Of a DNA stretch of 64,000 nt, positions 7,764 to 15,664 are shown in pieces (position 1 is the first letter of the stretch; each line of letters opens with the position of its first letter). Under the pieces are notes generated by a model. It worked only from the letters and a program-made list of their open reading frames with translations, searched no databases and had not been told where the DNA came from. The position numbers and the translations under genes are program-made. Origin of the DNA: an uncultured Sphingomonadales bacterium (lineage in GTDB: Bacteria > Pseudomonadota > Alphaproteobacteria > Sphingomonadales > Rhodothalassiaceae); the NCBI GenBank assembly GCA_947499155.1, contig CANMND010000005.1, positions 1 to 64,000 of the forward strand, in the 5' to 3' direction.

Positions 7764-10700
7764 GTGAATTCAGTCAAAAACTCAAAATTACGATCGCTCT
7801 TGTTATGTGGCAGTTCCTTAGGGGTATTGTTCTTAGCCTCTGCAACTGCACATGCAAGTGGCATAGAGGAGCTGGAGCAATCAAAAGACGAACGTATCGT
7901 CCTTGCACAAGCCCAAACTGATGCACAAATGCAAACTGCAGATGCATTGAATGATACAGATCAACTCGAACAGATCATCGTAACCGGCTCTCGTATTTCC
8001 ATGCCGAATGTGATGTCTTCGGTTCCAGTGACATCCATCACTGCTGGTGATTTGACCTTGAAAGGGAACGTTTCACTAGGTGATGCTCTTAACGAACTGC
8101 CAGCTCTGCGTTCAACTTTCAGCCAGGCGAACTCGACCCGCTTTATCGGAACATCTGGCCTGAACCTGCTTGATCTGCGTGGATTAGGTACGTCACGTAC
8201 TCTGGTTCTGGTTAACGGACGACGCCATGTCACATCCCAGCCGGGTTCGTTTAGTGTCGATACCAATACAATTCCCAGCGACCTGCTTGAAAGAACTGAC
8301 GTCGTAACGGGCGGCAACTCCGCAATCTACGGGTCTGACGCCGTGGCAGGTGTTGTCAACTTCATTATGAAGCGTGATTTTGAAGGTATATCTGCGCGTG
8401 CCCAAGGTGGCATTTCTGATCGAGGTGACCGAGAATCCTATTTTGCCAGCCTTACCGCCGGGCATAATTTTGCCGACAGCCGCGGAAATATCGCAGGGTC
8501 CTTTGAATATTCCAAATCCAAAGTCCTCTTTTTCACGGAACGTGACAATCAAACCGGTGCGCTTACCGGCAGGTCCCAGTTCAACTCCACACAAAACACC
8601 ATTGGAGAAGGTCCTGAGGGTGATGGTGTACCTGATAACTCATTCTTAAGGGGTGTCCGAAACGGTAATATCTCCGAAGGCGGGCTTTATACATCATTCT
8701 GCCCATCAGCCGTCCCCTCAGACGATCCGAACTTTGCAGCAATTGAAGCACGTCGCGCCTTCAACTGTAATGGATTACGAGGCAATACAGGTTCCGAACT
8801 GGGGAGAACCTTTGTATTTGACGATTCAGGGACCCTGATCGTCAATCCGGTTACAACCGACTTGCGTCCTTTTGGATCTTCCAACTCAATTGGCGGACTT
8901 GGCTCAACCCTGCGGTTAACAGGCATGCTGCAGCCCGGCCTGGAAAGATATTCGGGTAACATTCTCACAAGCTTCAAAGTTTCAGAATCTTTCCAACCAT
9001 TCCTGGAAGCAAAATACGTACGCATCGATTCACTGCAGGAAGGGCAACCTACGTTCCACAGCAACCCATTCAGCATTGACAACCCGTTCCTGAATGATGC
9101 CAGCCGTGCCGTCCTTCAACAAAGCCTAGCACCGGGTGCCACGTCCTTCTCTGCTTTCCGGTTCAATGTGGATTTCGGCGGGCGCGGGGAAGAACATAAA
9201 CGTGAAACCTATCGCATTGTCGCGGGCGCAGAAGGCACCTTCAATAAGACCTGGTCTTATGAAATATCGGCAAACTTCGGTAAAACTACAACGTTCTACG
9301 AAACCAACGGTAATATCGACAATGTAAAATTTGCAGCAGCCAGAAACGCTGTACGAGATTCCAGCGGTAACATTGTTTGTGCGATCAATGCAGATGCTGA
9401 CACATCCAATGACGACCCAGGTTGCGTGCCGGTCAATCTGTTCGGTTTTGGTGCACCGTCCCAGGAAGCACTCAATTACTTTATCGTCAATTCTTTCCGC
9501 AACCAGAAAGCGACCCAATTTGACGTGACTGGGTTTATCTCTGGCGATAGTGCTCAGCTTTTCGAATTACCGGGAGGCCCCATAGGCTTTGCATTGGGTG
9601 CTGAGTACCGTCGTGAGACCGCTTCTTCAGCATTCGATGCTTTCACAGCCAGCGGCGCAACATTCCTGAATGCCATTGCCCCCTTTGATCCGCCTTCTTT
9701 TGAAGTTTCAGAAGTTTTCGGAGAAATCAGGGCTCCAATTCTGAATAACCACCGTTTCATCGAAGAGTTAACTGTTGAAGCCTCGGCGCGCTATTCTGAC
9801 TATAAGGGGTCTGTAGGGTCTGTGTTTGCCTATAATTTTGGCGGCGTGTATTCTCCTGTCTCAGATATTCGTATCCGTGCAGGTTATGCGCGCTCTGTTC
9901 GCTCTCCCACGCTTGGCGATCAGTTCAGTGCCGGAAGCCAGACTTTCGTGAATGGGCTCTCTGATCCATGTAGTGCGCAAAATATCGATGAAAATCCAAA
10001 CCGTCGTGCGAATTGCGCTGCGTTTGGTGTGCCTGCAACTGAGATTGTTAAAGGCGTTGAGGTTCCGTGGACCAATCAACCTGCATCTGGGGTTTCTGGA
10101 TTACAAGGCGGGAACCCAAATGTAACTGAAGAAAAGGGAAAAAGCATAACAGTCGGCTTTGTTGCCACACCACGGTTCATTCCGGGGCTGACAGCATCCG
10201 TCGACTACTATGACATCAAGCTTAACGACGTCATATTCACTCTGGGTGGACAAACCATCATTAATCAGTGTTTCGACAGTCCCAGTGGGATTGACAATCC
10301 GTTTTGTGCTGCAGTTTTCCGCAACCCTGACGGTACATTCCAGGGACAATCAGACCGTGCTGTCGGTGGCACCACAGAGTCTTTCGCCAGGACAGGACAA
10401 TCGTTCCTTGCCGGTCCGTTTAACTTTGCAAGACAGGAAACATCCGGCATTGATATCGACCTGAGCTACCGCACGGATCTGTTCGATAAAGTCCAGGCCA
10501 GCTTCCGTGGAATTGGCTCCTATGTAATCAAAAGGAACAACTTCACCGACATCAATCAACCCGACTTTAAGGAACGCCTGAAATCCGAACTGGGTGATCC
10601 GGCGTGGGCAATCAGCTTCACAACTGATCTTACTTATGAAGCGTTCAACCTTCATTACAACATGCGGTATGTCGGCCGTCAGACCATCGGGGAATTCGCA

Positions 10701-10949
10701 CTGCAGAACTCAGTGCAGGGACGTCCTCCGCTGAACCCGGATGCATTCCAGGATATCTTCCATCCGGCAGTCGCATACCATAACTTCCGTTTGTCCTATG
10801 ACATTAACGCCAACTTTGAGGCATATGCTGGCGTTGACAATCTCTTTGACCGCTTGCCCCCTAATGGTGATCTGGCCACCGGCGGTGGTGGTGCGATTTG
10901 GGACAACGTTGGTCGCTTCTTCTATGTCGGATTTAAAGCCAACTTCTAA
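7764..10949 (+). CDS. TonB-dependent outer-membrane receptor 2 (paralogue of receptor 3)
   Basis: A 1061-residue receptor starting at GTG after AAGGGGAGGAAATTCC. Its signal peptide (LRSLLLCGSSLGVLFL, site near AHA-SG) precedes an unusual acidic and Gln-rich linker of about 45 residues. The TonB-box-like EQIIVTGSRI and a plug (RGLGTSRTLVLVNGRRH, GGNSAIYGSDAVAGVVN) follow. The barrel ends KANF, with a terminal Phe. It is strikingly similar to receptor 3 over its full length. It forms its own transcription unit, with a strong terminator downstream. The ligand is unknown. Conserved Cys pairs occur in several loops (for example NQCFDSPSGIDNPFC). Confidence 0.95.
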   Translation: MNSVKNSKLRSLLLCGSSLGVLFLASATAHASGIEELEQSKDERIVLAQAQTDAQMQTADALNDTDQLEQIIVTGSRISMPNVMSSVPVTSITAGDLTLKGNVSLGDALNELPALRSTFSQANSTRFIGTSGLNLLDLRGLGTSRTLVLVNGRRHVTSQPGSFSVDTNTIPSDLLERTDVVTGGNSAIYGSDAVAGVVNFIMKRDFEGISARAQGGISDRGDRESYFASLTAGHNFADSRGNIAGSFEYSKSKVLFFTERDNQTGALTGRSQFNSTQNTIGEGPEGDGVPDNSFLRGVRNGNISEGGLYTSFCPSAVPSDDPNFAAIEARRAFNCNGLRGNTGSELGRTFVFDDSGTLIVNPVTTDLRPFGSSNSIGGLGSTLRLTGMLQPGLERYSGNILTSFKVSESFQPFLEAKYVRIDSLQEGQPTFHSNPFSIDNPFLNDASRAVLQQSLAPGATSFSAFRFNVDFGGRGEEHKRETYRIVAGAEGTFNKTWSYEISANFGKTTTFYETNGNIDNVKFAAARNAVRDSSGNIVCAINADADTSNDDPGCVPVNLFGFGAPSQEALNYFIVNSFRNQKATQFDVTGFISGDSAQLFELPGGPIGFALGAEYRRETASSAFDAFTASGATFLNAIAPFDPPSFEVSEVFGEIRAPILNNHRFIEELTVEASARYSDYKGSVGSVFAYNFGGVYSPVSDIRIRAGYARSVRSPTLGDQFSAGSQTFVNGLSDPCSAQNIDENPNRRANCAAFGVPATEIVKGVEVPWTNQPASGVSGLQGGNPNVTEEKGKSITVGFVATPRFIPGLTASVDYYDIKLNDVIFTLGGQTIINQCFDSPSGIDNPFCAAVFRNPDGTFQGQSDRAVGGTTESFARTGQSFLAGPFNFARQETSGIDIDLSYRTDLFDKVQASFRGIGSYVIKRNNFTDINQPDFKERLKSELGDPAWAISFTTDLTYEAFNLHYNMRYVGRQTIGEFALQNSVQGRPPLNPDAFQDIFHPAVAYHNFRLSYDINANFEAYAGVDNLFDRLPPNGDLATGGGGAIWDNVGRFFYVGFKANF

Positions 10950-10975
10950 TTCTTGGCTATATCGACAAAAACAAT

Positions 10976-11003
10976 GCCCGCTCCTTTGATAAAGGGGCGG
11001 GCA
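10976..11003 (+). terminator. Terminator of TonB receptor 2
   Basis: GCCCGC(t)CCTTT-GAT-AAAGG(g)GCGGGC forms a near-perfect 12-bp stem 27 bp after the stop codon. Only a weak T-containing tail (AACTTATTT) follows. Confidence 0.8.
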
Positions 11004-11766
11004 ACTTATTTCACAAAGCGGTTAACTGAAATCCAGCGTAAATTATTCCGACTATCACAAGAACAGGGTTTCCGCCTCCCACGTCGCCATTCAGGTGCGG
11101 TTTGGCCAGTGGGCTTGGCTCTGCCGCTGAATCGTGCGAATTAAATGCTGCTGGGCGCCATAGGCTGCTTCATTGATTCCTTCAGCCAGCCCATGGCCCT
11201 ATCTTTCACATCCAGCACAATTTAATGCCCCTCCAAAGACACACGAAGTCTTTGCAACTGACGGCCCACAATTCCCACAGTTCTTAACGGGACAGACGAT
11301 CAGAATTTTCCTCCTCAAACCACATTTCGTAGAATTTAGAGAAATAGTTCTGGCTATCGCCTTCTCGGCAAATGCGAAGGACTCGTATTCGAAAGTGTAA
11401 TGTCCCCGATTATCCGAGGAAGATGCTGTCCATGAACATCCTCACGCAGGAAAAAGCGGTATATGACACAGAGAATGATCACGCTTAACAATTCTCTATA
11501 TTTTTCAATACACGACCGGCTTTATAATACTCATTATAAATAATATTACGATTTATCGTTGTGTTATAAGTACAACACCCCCGCAATTTCACCCGCATTA
11601 TAAGAATATATTATTTACAGCCCGTTCTGCGCGTGATGATTTATCACGGTTAACGAGACTGGTTTGTGCTTGTCCATATTCTACATTTTAAAAATGTAAA
11701 ATTAATACTCCAAAATAAATCCGCCAGTTTTTGAACAATAAGCTGAATAAGAGAGGAGAACCCGCA
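11004..11766. promoter_or_regulatory. Long AT-rich leader and promoter region of TonB receptor 3
   Basis: About 760 bp with no supported gene on either strand. From about 11480 it is strongly AT-rich. It contains a perfect 8-bp inverted repeat TTTATAAT-ACTC-ATTATAAA at 11521-11540 and a near-palindrome TACATTTTAAAAATGTA at about 11684-11700. These are reasonable operator candidates for receptor 3. They do not match the Fur consensus closely, so I do not call a Fur box. Confidence 0.45.
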
Positions 11767-14700
11767 ATGATCATCAATCACTTGAAAGTTCGTTCGTTGC
11801 TACTTCGCAGCAGCTCTGTTGCAATCATGGCGCTGGGTGCAACACAAGTTTCAGCTCAGACCGTCGATGAAATTGATCAGTCCTCACAGAAACGTATCCT
11901 CTCAGCTCAAGCTCAAACCAATACCCAGTCCGATGCAGTGAATGGTCCTCTTGATAGAGATATTGAACAGATTGTGGTTACAGGGTCCCGCATTGCAACG
12001 CCTAATGTGCTGTCATCCATCCCTGTGACATCAATATCGGCTGACGATCTGCGCCTCCGTGGCGATGTCTCGCTGGGCGATGCACTCAACGACCTGCCCG
12101 CCCTGCGCTCAACTTTCAGCCAGGCGAACTCCACCCGCTTTATCGGCACCGCGGGGCTTAATCTTCTTGATCTGCGCGGGCTTGGTACGTCTCGCACCCT
12201 TGTGTTGGTTAATGGTCGCAGGCACATCACTGCGACACCCGGGGACTTCAATGTCGATACCAACACAATCCCCAGTGACCTGCTGGAAAGAACAGATGTC
12301 GTGACCGGCGGCAACTCCGCAATCTACGGGTCTGACGCCGTGGCAGGTGTTGTCAACTTCATTATGAAGCGTGATTTTGAAGGTATATCTGCGCGTGCCC
12401 AAGGCGGCATTTCTGATCGTGGTGACCGGGAATCCTATTTCGCCAGCCTCACTGCCGGCACGAATTTTGACGATAATCGCGGTAATATTGCGGGCTCAGT
12501 TGAATATTCCAAATCAAAAGTTTTGTTCTTCACTGAACGTGACAATCAGACCGGCGCTTTAACTGGCCGGTCCCAATTTAATGTAACACAAAACACCATT
12601 GGCGAAGGGCCCGCAGGTGATGGTATCCCGGATCGGTCCTTCCTAATGGGTGTGCGTAATAACAATATTTCTGAAGGTGGACTATATACCTCTTCCTGCC
12701 CGACGGCTGTACCATCAAGCGACCCCAACTTCGCGGCTGTGGAAGCACGCAGAGCCTTCAATTGCAATGGCCTTCTTGGCAATACCGGCTCCGAACTTGG
12801 GCGGACCTTTGTCTTTGACGACAATGGCACGCTGATTCCCAACCCGATTATCTCCGACTTGCGACCTTTCGGATCCGGGAACTCAATCGGTGGTCTTGGC
12901 TCCACATTGCGCTTGACCGGAATGCTTCAACCTGGCCTTGAGCGCTACTCCGGCAACTTCCTTTCGAGCTATGAAGTGTCAGAAGCGTTCCGCCCGTTCA
13001 TTGAGGCAAAGTATGTTCGCATTGAATCGCTGCAAGAGGGGCAACCCACTTTTCACTTCAATGTCTTCAATACCGACAACCCGTTCCTGAACGACGCCAG
13101 CCGTGCCGTCCTTCAACAAAGCCTGGCTCCGGGTGCCACTGCATTCGGTGCTTTCCGTTTCAACGTAGACTTTGGCGGGCGTGGAGAAGAACACAAGCGT
13201 GAGACCTATCGTATCGTTGTGGGCGCAGATGGCACATTCAATGAAGATTGGTCATATGAAGTTGCCGCCAATTTCGGCAAGGTAACAACCTTCTTTGAGA
13301 CAAACGGCAATATCGACAATGCCAAATTCGCCGCAGCAAGAGATGCAGTGCTTGATGCCAATGATAATATCGTCTGCGCCATCAATACGGACGCCGACCC
13401 GAATAATGACGACCCAGCTTGCGTGCCTGTCAATCTCTTCGGTTTCGGCGCCCCCTCTCAGGCAGCGCTTGATTATTTCGTTGTGAATTCCTTCCGTGAC
13501 GAGAAAGCAACACAGTTTGACGTCACTGCATTCATATCTGGGGATTCATCGCAGCTTTTCGAATTGCCTGGAGGCCCCATAGGCTTTGCACTGGGCGGCG
13601 AATACCGCCGTGAGACTGCTTCGGCTGCATTCGATCCATTCACCGCCAGTGGCGCAACATTTTTGAATGCCATCGCCGAGTTTGATCCACCTTCGTTCGA
13701 AACGAGAGAGCTGTTTGGTGAAGTCCGTGCACCTATCCTGAGCGGTCAACCCTTCATCGAAGAGCTGACCTTTGAAGCATCAGGTCGCTATTCTGATTAT
13801 AAAGGTGCTGTGGGATCGGTCTTCGCCTACAACTTCGGCGGCGTCTATTCGCCCATTTCCGATATTCGCATTAGGGCCGGTTATGCCCGCTCTGTGCGAT
13901 CACCAACGCTTTCCGACCAATTCAGCGCGGGCAGCCAAACATTCGTGAATGGATTGCAGGATCCATGCAGTGCCCAGAACATTGATAACAACCCAAATCG
14001 TCGCGCAAATTGTGCCGCCTTTGGTGTGCCTGCAACGGAAATTATCAATGGTGTCGAGGTTCCATGGACCAATCTTCCTGCATCGGGCGTATCCGGTCTC
14101 CAGGGCGGCAATCCGAATGTGACAGAAGAAAAGGGTAAAAGCCTGACCATTGGTTTTGTCGCTACACCGAGGTTTATCGATGGACTGACTGCCTCAGTGG
14201 ATTATTACGATATTACGCTCAATGATGTCATCTTCACCCTGAATGGACAGACCATCATTGATCAGTGCTTTGACAATCCCAGTGGCATTAACAATCCCTT
14301 CTGTGCTGCCGTGTTTCGTAATCCTGATGGTACGTTCCAGGGTCAGTCCGATCGTGTCGTTGGCGGCTCAACACTCTCTTTCCCTACGACAGGACAGTCA
14401 TTTCTGGCCGGTCCTTTCAACTTTGCACGGCAAGAGACCACTGGTATCGATATAGACCTCAACTATCGTACACAACTGTTCGAGACGATTCAGGCGAATT
14501 TCCGAGGCATCGGCTCCTATGTCATCAAGCGTAACAATTTCACCGACATTGATCAGCCTGACTTCAAAGACCGCCTGAAAAGCGAGTTGGGTGATCCGGC
14601 ATGGGCGATCAGCTTCACCGCAAATCTCGCCTATGAGGCCTTCTCTTTGAATTACAATATGCGTTATGTCGGTCGTCAAACCATTGATGACTTCGAAACT

Positions 14701-14946
14701 CAGAATTCGGTGCAAGGACGCCCGCCGGAAAATCCGGATGCATTTCCCAGTATTTTCCATCCGGCAGTCGCCTATCATAATTTCCGCCTGTCATATGACA
14801 TTAACGAAAATTTCCAGGCCTATGGCGGTGTGGATAACCTCTTTGATCGCCTGCCACCCGATGGCCTTCTCGGCACCGGCGGCGGTGATTCAATATTCGA
14901 AAATGTCGGCCGTTTCTTCTACTTCGGTGTTATGGCTGACTTCTGA
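11767..14946 (+). CDS. TonB-dependent outer-membrane receptor 3 (paralogue of receptor 2)
   Basis: A 1059-residue receptor. I place the start at the ATG at 11767, which follows GAGAGGAGAACCCGCA and opens a normal signal peptide (MIINHLKVRSLLLRSSS, site near VSA-QT). An in-frame TTG at 11731 lies upstream of that ribosome site. The domains follow receptor 2: acidic/Gln-rich linker, EQIVVTGSRI, plug and barrel ending MADF. Sequence identity with receptor 2 is high throughout, and a 98-bp plug segment is identical at the DNA level. Differences include single substitutions in predicted surface loops. The pair is best read as a tandem duplication with later divergence. The ligand is unknown. Confidence 0.95.
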   Translation: MIINHLKVRSLLLRSSSVAIMALGATQVSAQTVDEIDQSSQKRILSAQAQTNTQSDAVNGPLDRDIEQIVVTGSRIATPNVLSSIPVTSISADDLRLRGDVSLGDALNDLPALRSTFSQANSTRFIGTAGLNLLDLRGLGTSRTLVLVNGRRHITATPGDFNVDTNTIPSDLLERTDVVTGGNSAIYGSDAVAGVVNFIMKRDFEGISARAQGGISDRGDRESYFASLTAGTNFDDNRGNIAGSVEYSKSKVLFFTERDNQTGALTGRSQFNVTQNTIGEGPAGDGIPDRSFLMGVRNNNISEGGLYTSSCPTAVPSSDPNFAAVEARRAFNCNGLLGNTGSELGRTFVFDDNGTLIPNPIISDLRPFGSGNSIGGLGSTLRLTGMLQPGLERYSGNFLSSYEVSEAFRPFIEAKYVRIESLQEGQPTFHFNVFNTDNPFLNDASRAVLQQSLAPGATAFGAFRFNVDFGGRGEEHKRETYRIVVGADGTFNEDWSYEVAANFGKVTTFFETNGNIDNAKFAAARDAVLDANDNIVCAINTDADPNNDDPACVPVNLFGFGAPSQAALDYFVVNSFRDEKATQFDVTAFISGDSSQLFELPGGPIGFALGGEYRRETASAAFDPFTASGATFLNAIAEFDPPSFETRELFGEVRAPILSGQPFIEELTFEASGRYSDYKGAVGSVFAYNFGGVYSPISDIRIRAGYARSVRSPTLSDQFSAGSQTFVNGLQDPCSAQNIDNNPNRRANCAAFGVPATEIINGVEVPWTNLPASGVSGLQGGNPNVTEEKGKSLTIGFVATPRFIDGLTASVDYYDITLNDVIFTLNGQTIIDQCFDNPSGINNPFCAAVFRNPDGTFQGQSDRVVGGSTLSFPTTGQSFLAGPFNFARQETTGIDIDLNYRTQLFETIQANFRGIGSYVIKRNNFTDIDQPDFKDRLKSELGDPAWAISFTANLAYEAFSLNYNMRYVGRQTIDDFETQNSVQGRPPENPDAFPSIFHPAVAYHNFRLSYDINENFQAYGGVDNLFDRLPPDGLLGTGGGDSIFENVGRFFYFGVMADF

Positions 14947-14969
14947 TATCCAAGCAAAATCAAACAAAC

Positions 14970-14993
14970 AGCCCGTCCCACAGGGGGCGGGCT
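14970..14993 (+). terminator. Terminator of TonB receptor 3
   Basis: AGCCCG(t)CCC-ACAG-GGG(g)CGGGCT is followed by GCTTTATTAT, 23 bp after the stop codon. Confidence 0.8.
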
Positions 14994-15019
14994 GCTTTAT
15001 TATCTCCAGCGCACATCTA

Positions 15020-15053
15020 AAGAAAGGGTCGCTCTCAGGCGGCCCTTTTCTTT
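15020..15053. terminator. Second hairpin downstream of TonB receptor 3
   Basis: The stem AAGAAAGGG-t-CGC pairs with GCG-g-CCCTTTTCTT around a TCTCAG loop. It is followed by T-rich sequence and may back up the preceding terminator. Confidence 0.55.
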
Positions 15054-15149
15054 CTGATTCCTGATGCAGAAATTGGTCAGTAAATATTCTGTATGACAAG
15101 TATATAGTAGACAGAAAAAATGGCGACACCTGCACCTCATAACTTCATA

Positions 15150-15181
15150 CAAAAACACCTGCCCAGTTACCCGGACAGGTG
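15150..15181 (-). terminator. Terminator of the double-glycine peptide gene
   Basis: On the minus strand CACCTG(t)CC-GGGTAACT-GG(g)CAGGTG is followed by TTTTTGT. It begins 25 bp after the stop codon of the 46-codon gene. A dedicated terminator argues that this tiny gene is a real, monocistronic transcription unit. Confidence 0.85.
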
Positions 15182-15205
15182 AAAGATGAAATATACTAAA
15201 TTCGA

Positions 15206-15346
15206 TCAGGGCTCACCAAAAGGATCGATACCATTACAAGGTGATAAATCATCGTCATATGGATCGTGATTTACGGGGCCATCGCAATAGCCTCCCCTAA
15301 CGGCTTCAATTTCAGCGATATCCAAATCACGGATTTCGTTATTCAT
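15206..15346 (-). CDS. Double-glycine-leader peptide precursor, Asp/Asn-rich core
   Basis: A 46-codon gene. ATG at 15346 follows a perfect GGAGG with a 5-nt spacer (GGAGGTTATT-ATG). Residues 8-19 read LDIAEIEAVRGG and match the double-glycine leader consensus (LSxxELxxIxGG) position by position: Leu -12, Glu -8, Ile -7, Val -4, Gly-Gly -2/-1. Such leaders are cut by C39-peptidase ABC exporters, releasing microcins, class II bacteriocins or other secreted peptides. The predicted core is 27 residues starting YCDGPVNHDPYDDD. It has six Asp, two Asn, five Pro and two Cys (C21, C37), and is acidic rather than cationic or hydrophobic. That is unlike a membrane-active bacteriocin and suits metal binding. 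It has its own terminator and an AT-rich upstream region. No exporter is encoded in the window. Its role, and any modification by the nearby Asp/Asn hydroxylase, are inference. Confidence 0.75.
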   Translation of the reverse strand: MNNEIRDLDIAEIEAVRGGYCDGPVNHDPYDDDLSPCNGIDPFGEP

Positions 15347-15606
15347 AATAACCTCCAATATATTTTACCTGCATTATCAGGACCAAAGTACCTGATAACA
15401 CGTGATGGAAGCATATCACTATTTTATTGTCAATTTTCAATCTAAGTAATGTTTATTTAAAATTTGTAATATAAAATATATCCATCATATATTCAGACAT
15501 GACGCAGATCAGCATGCTCCCGGCAATAAATTCTTCTCTTTCTAGATGCGCATGACCAGACAATCCAGTGCGTTGTACGACGCTCCATCTCACAAAATAC
15601 GATAAG
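15347..15606 (-). promoter_or_regulatory. AT-rich upstream region of the peptide gene
   Basis: About 260 bp without a gene and markedly richer in A+T than the surroundings. On the minus strand it contains TTGACA (15428-15433) with TATGCT 12 bp downstream, and TTGAAA slightly further upstream. No pair has ideal spacing, so the exact promoter is uncertain. Confidence 0.4.
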
Positions 15607-15639
15607 GGCCGCCCCGGCATAACCCAAAGGCGGCCCCCG
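15607..15639 (-). terminator. Terminator of clpB
   Basis: On the minus strand GGGGGCCGCC and GGCGGCCC pair around a loop of about 15 nt, followed by TTATCG. This lies about 25 bp downstream of the clpB stop codon. Confidence 0.7.
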
Positions 15640-15664
15640 TTAGCAACAGCACCTATCCAATCGG

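Noticed and set aside
11173-11400. 75-codon frame between TonB receptors 2 and 3
   Set aside because: No ribosome site, no signal or motif, and stretches of Pro/Phe typical of chance frames.
11521-11540. Fur box upstream of TonB receptor 3
   Set aside because: An AT-rich palindrome is present but does not match the GATAATGATAATCATTATC pattern closely enough.
15206-15346. Chance-frame explanation of the double-glycine peptide
   Set aside because: Perfect Shine-Dalgarno spacing, full leader-consensus match and a dedicated downstream terminator together are unlikely by chance.
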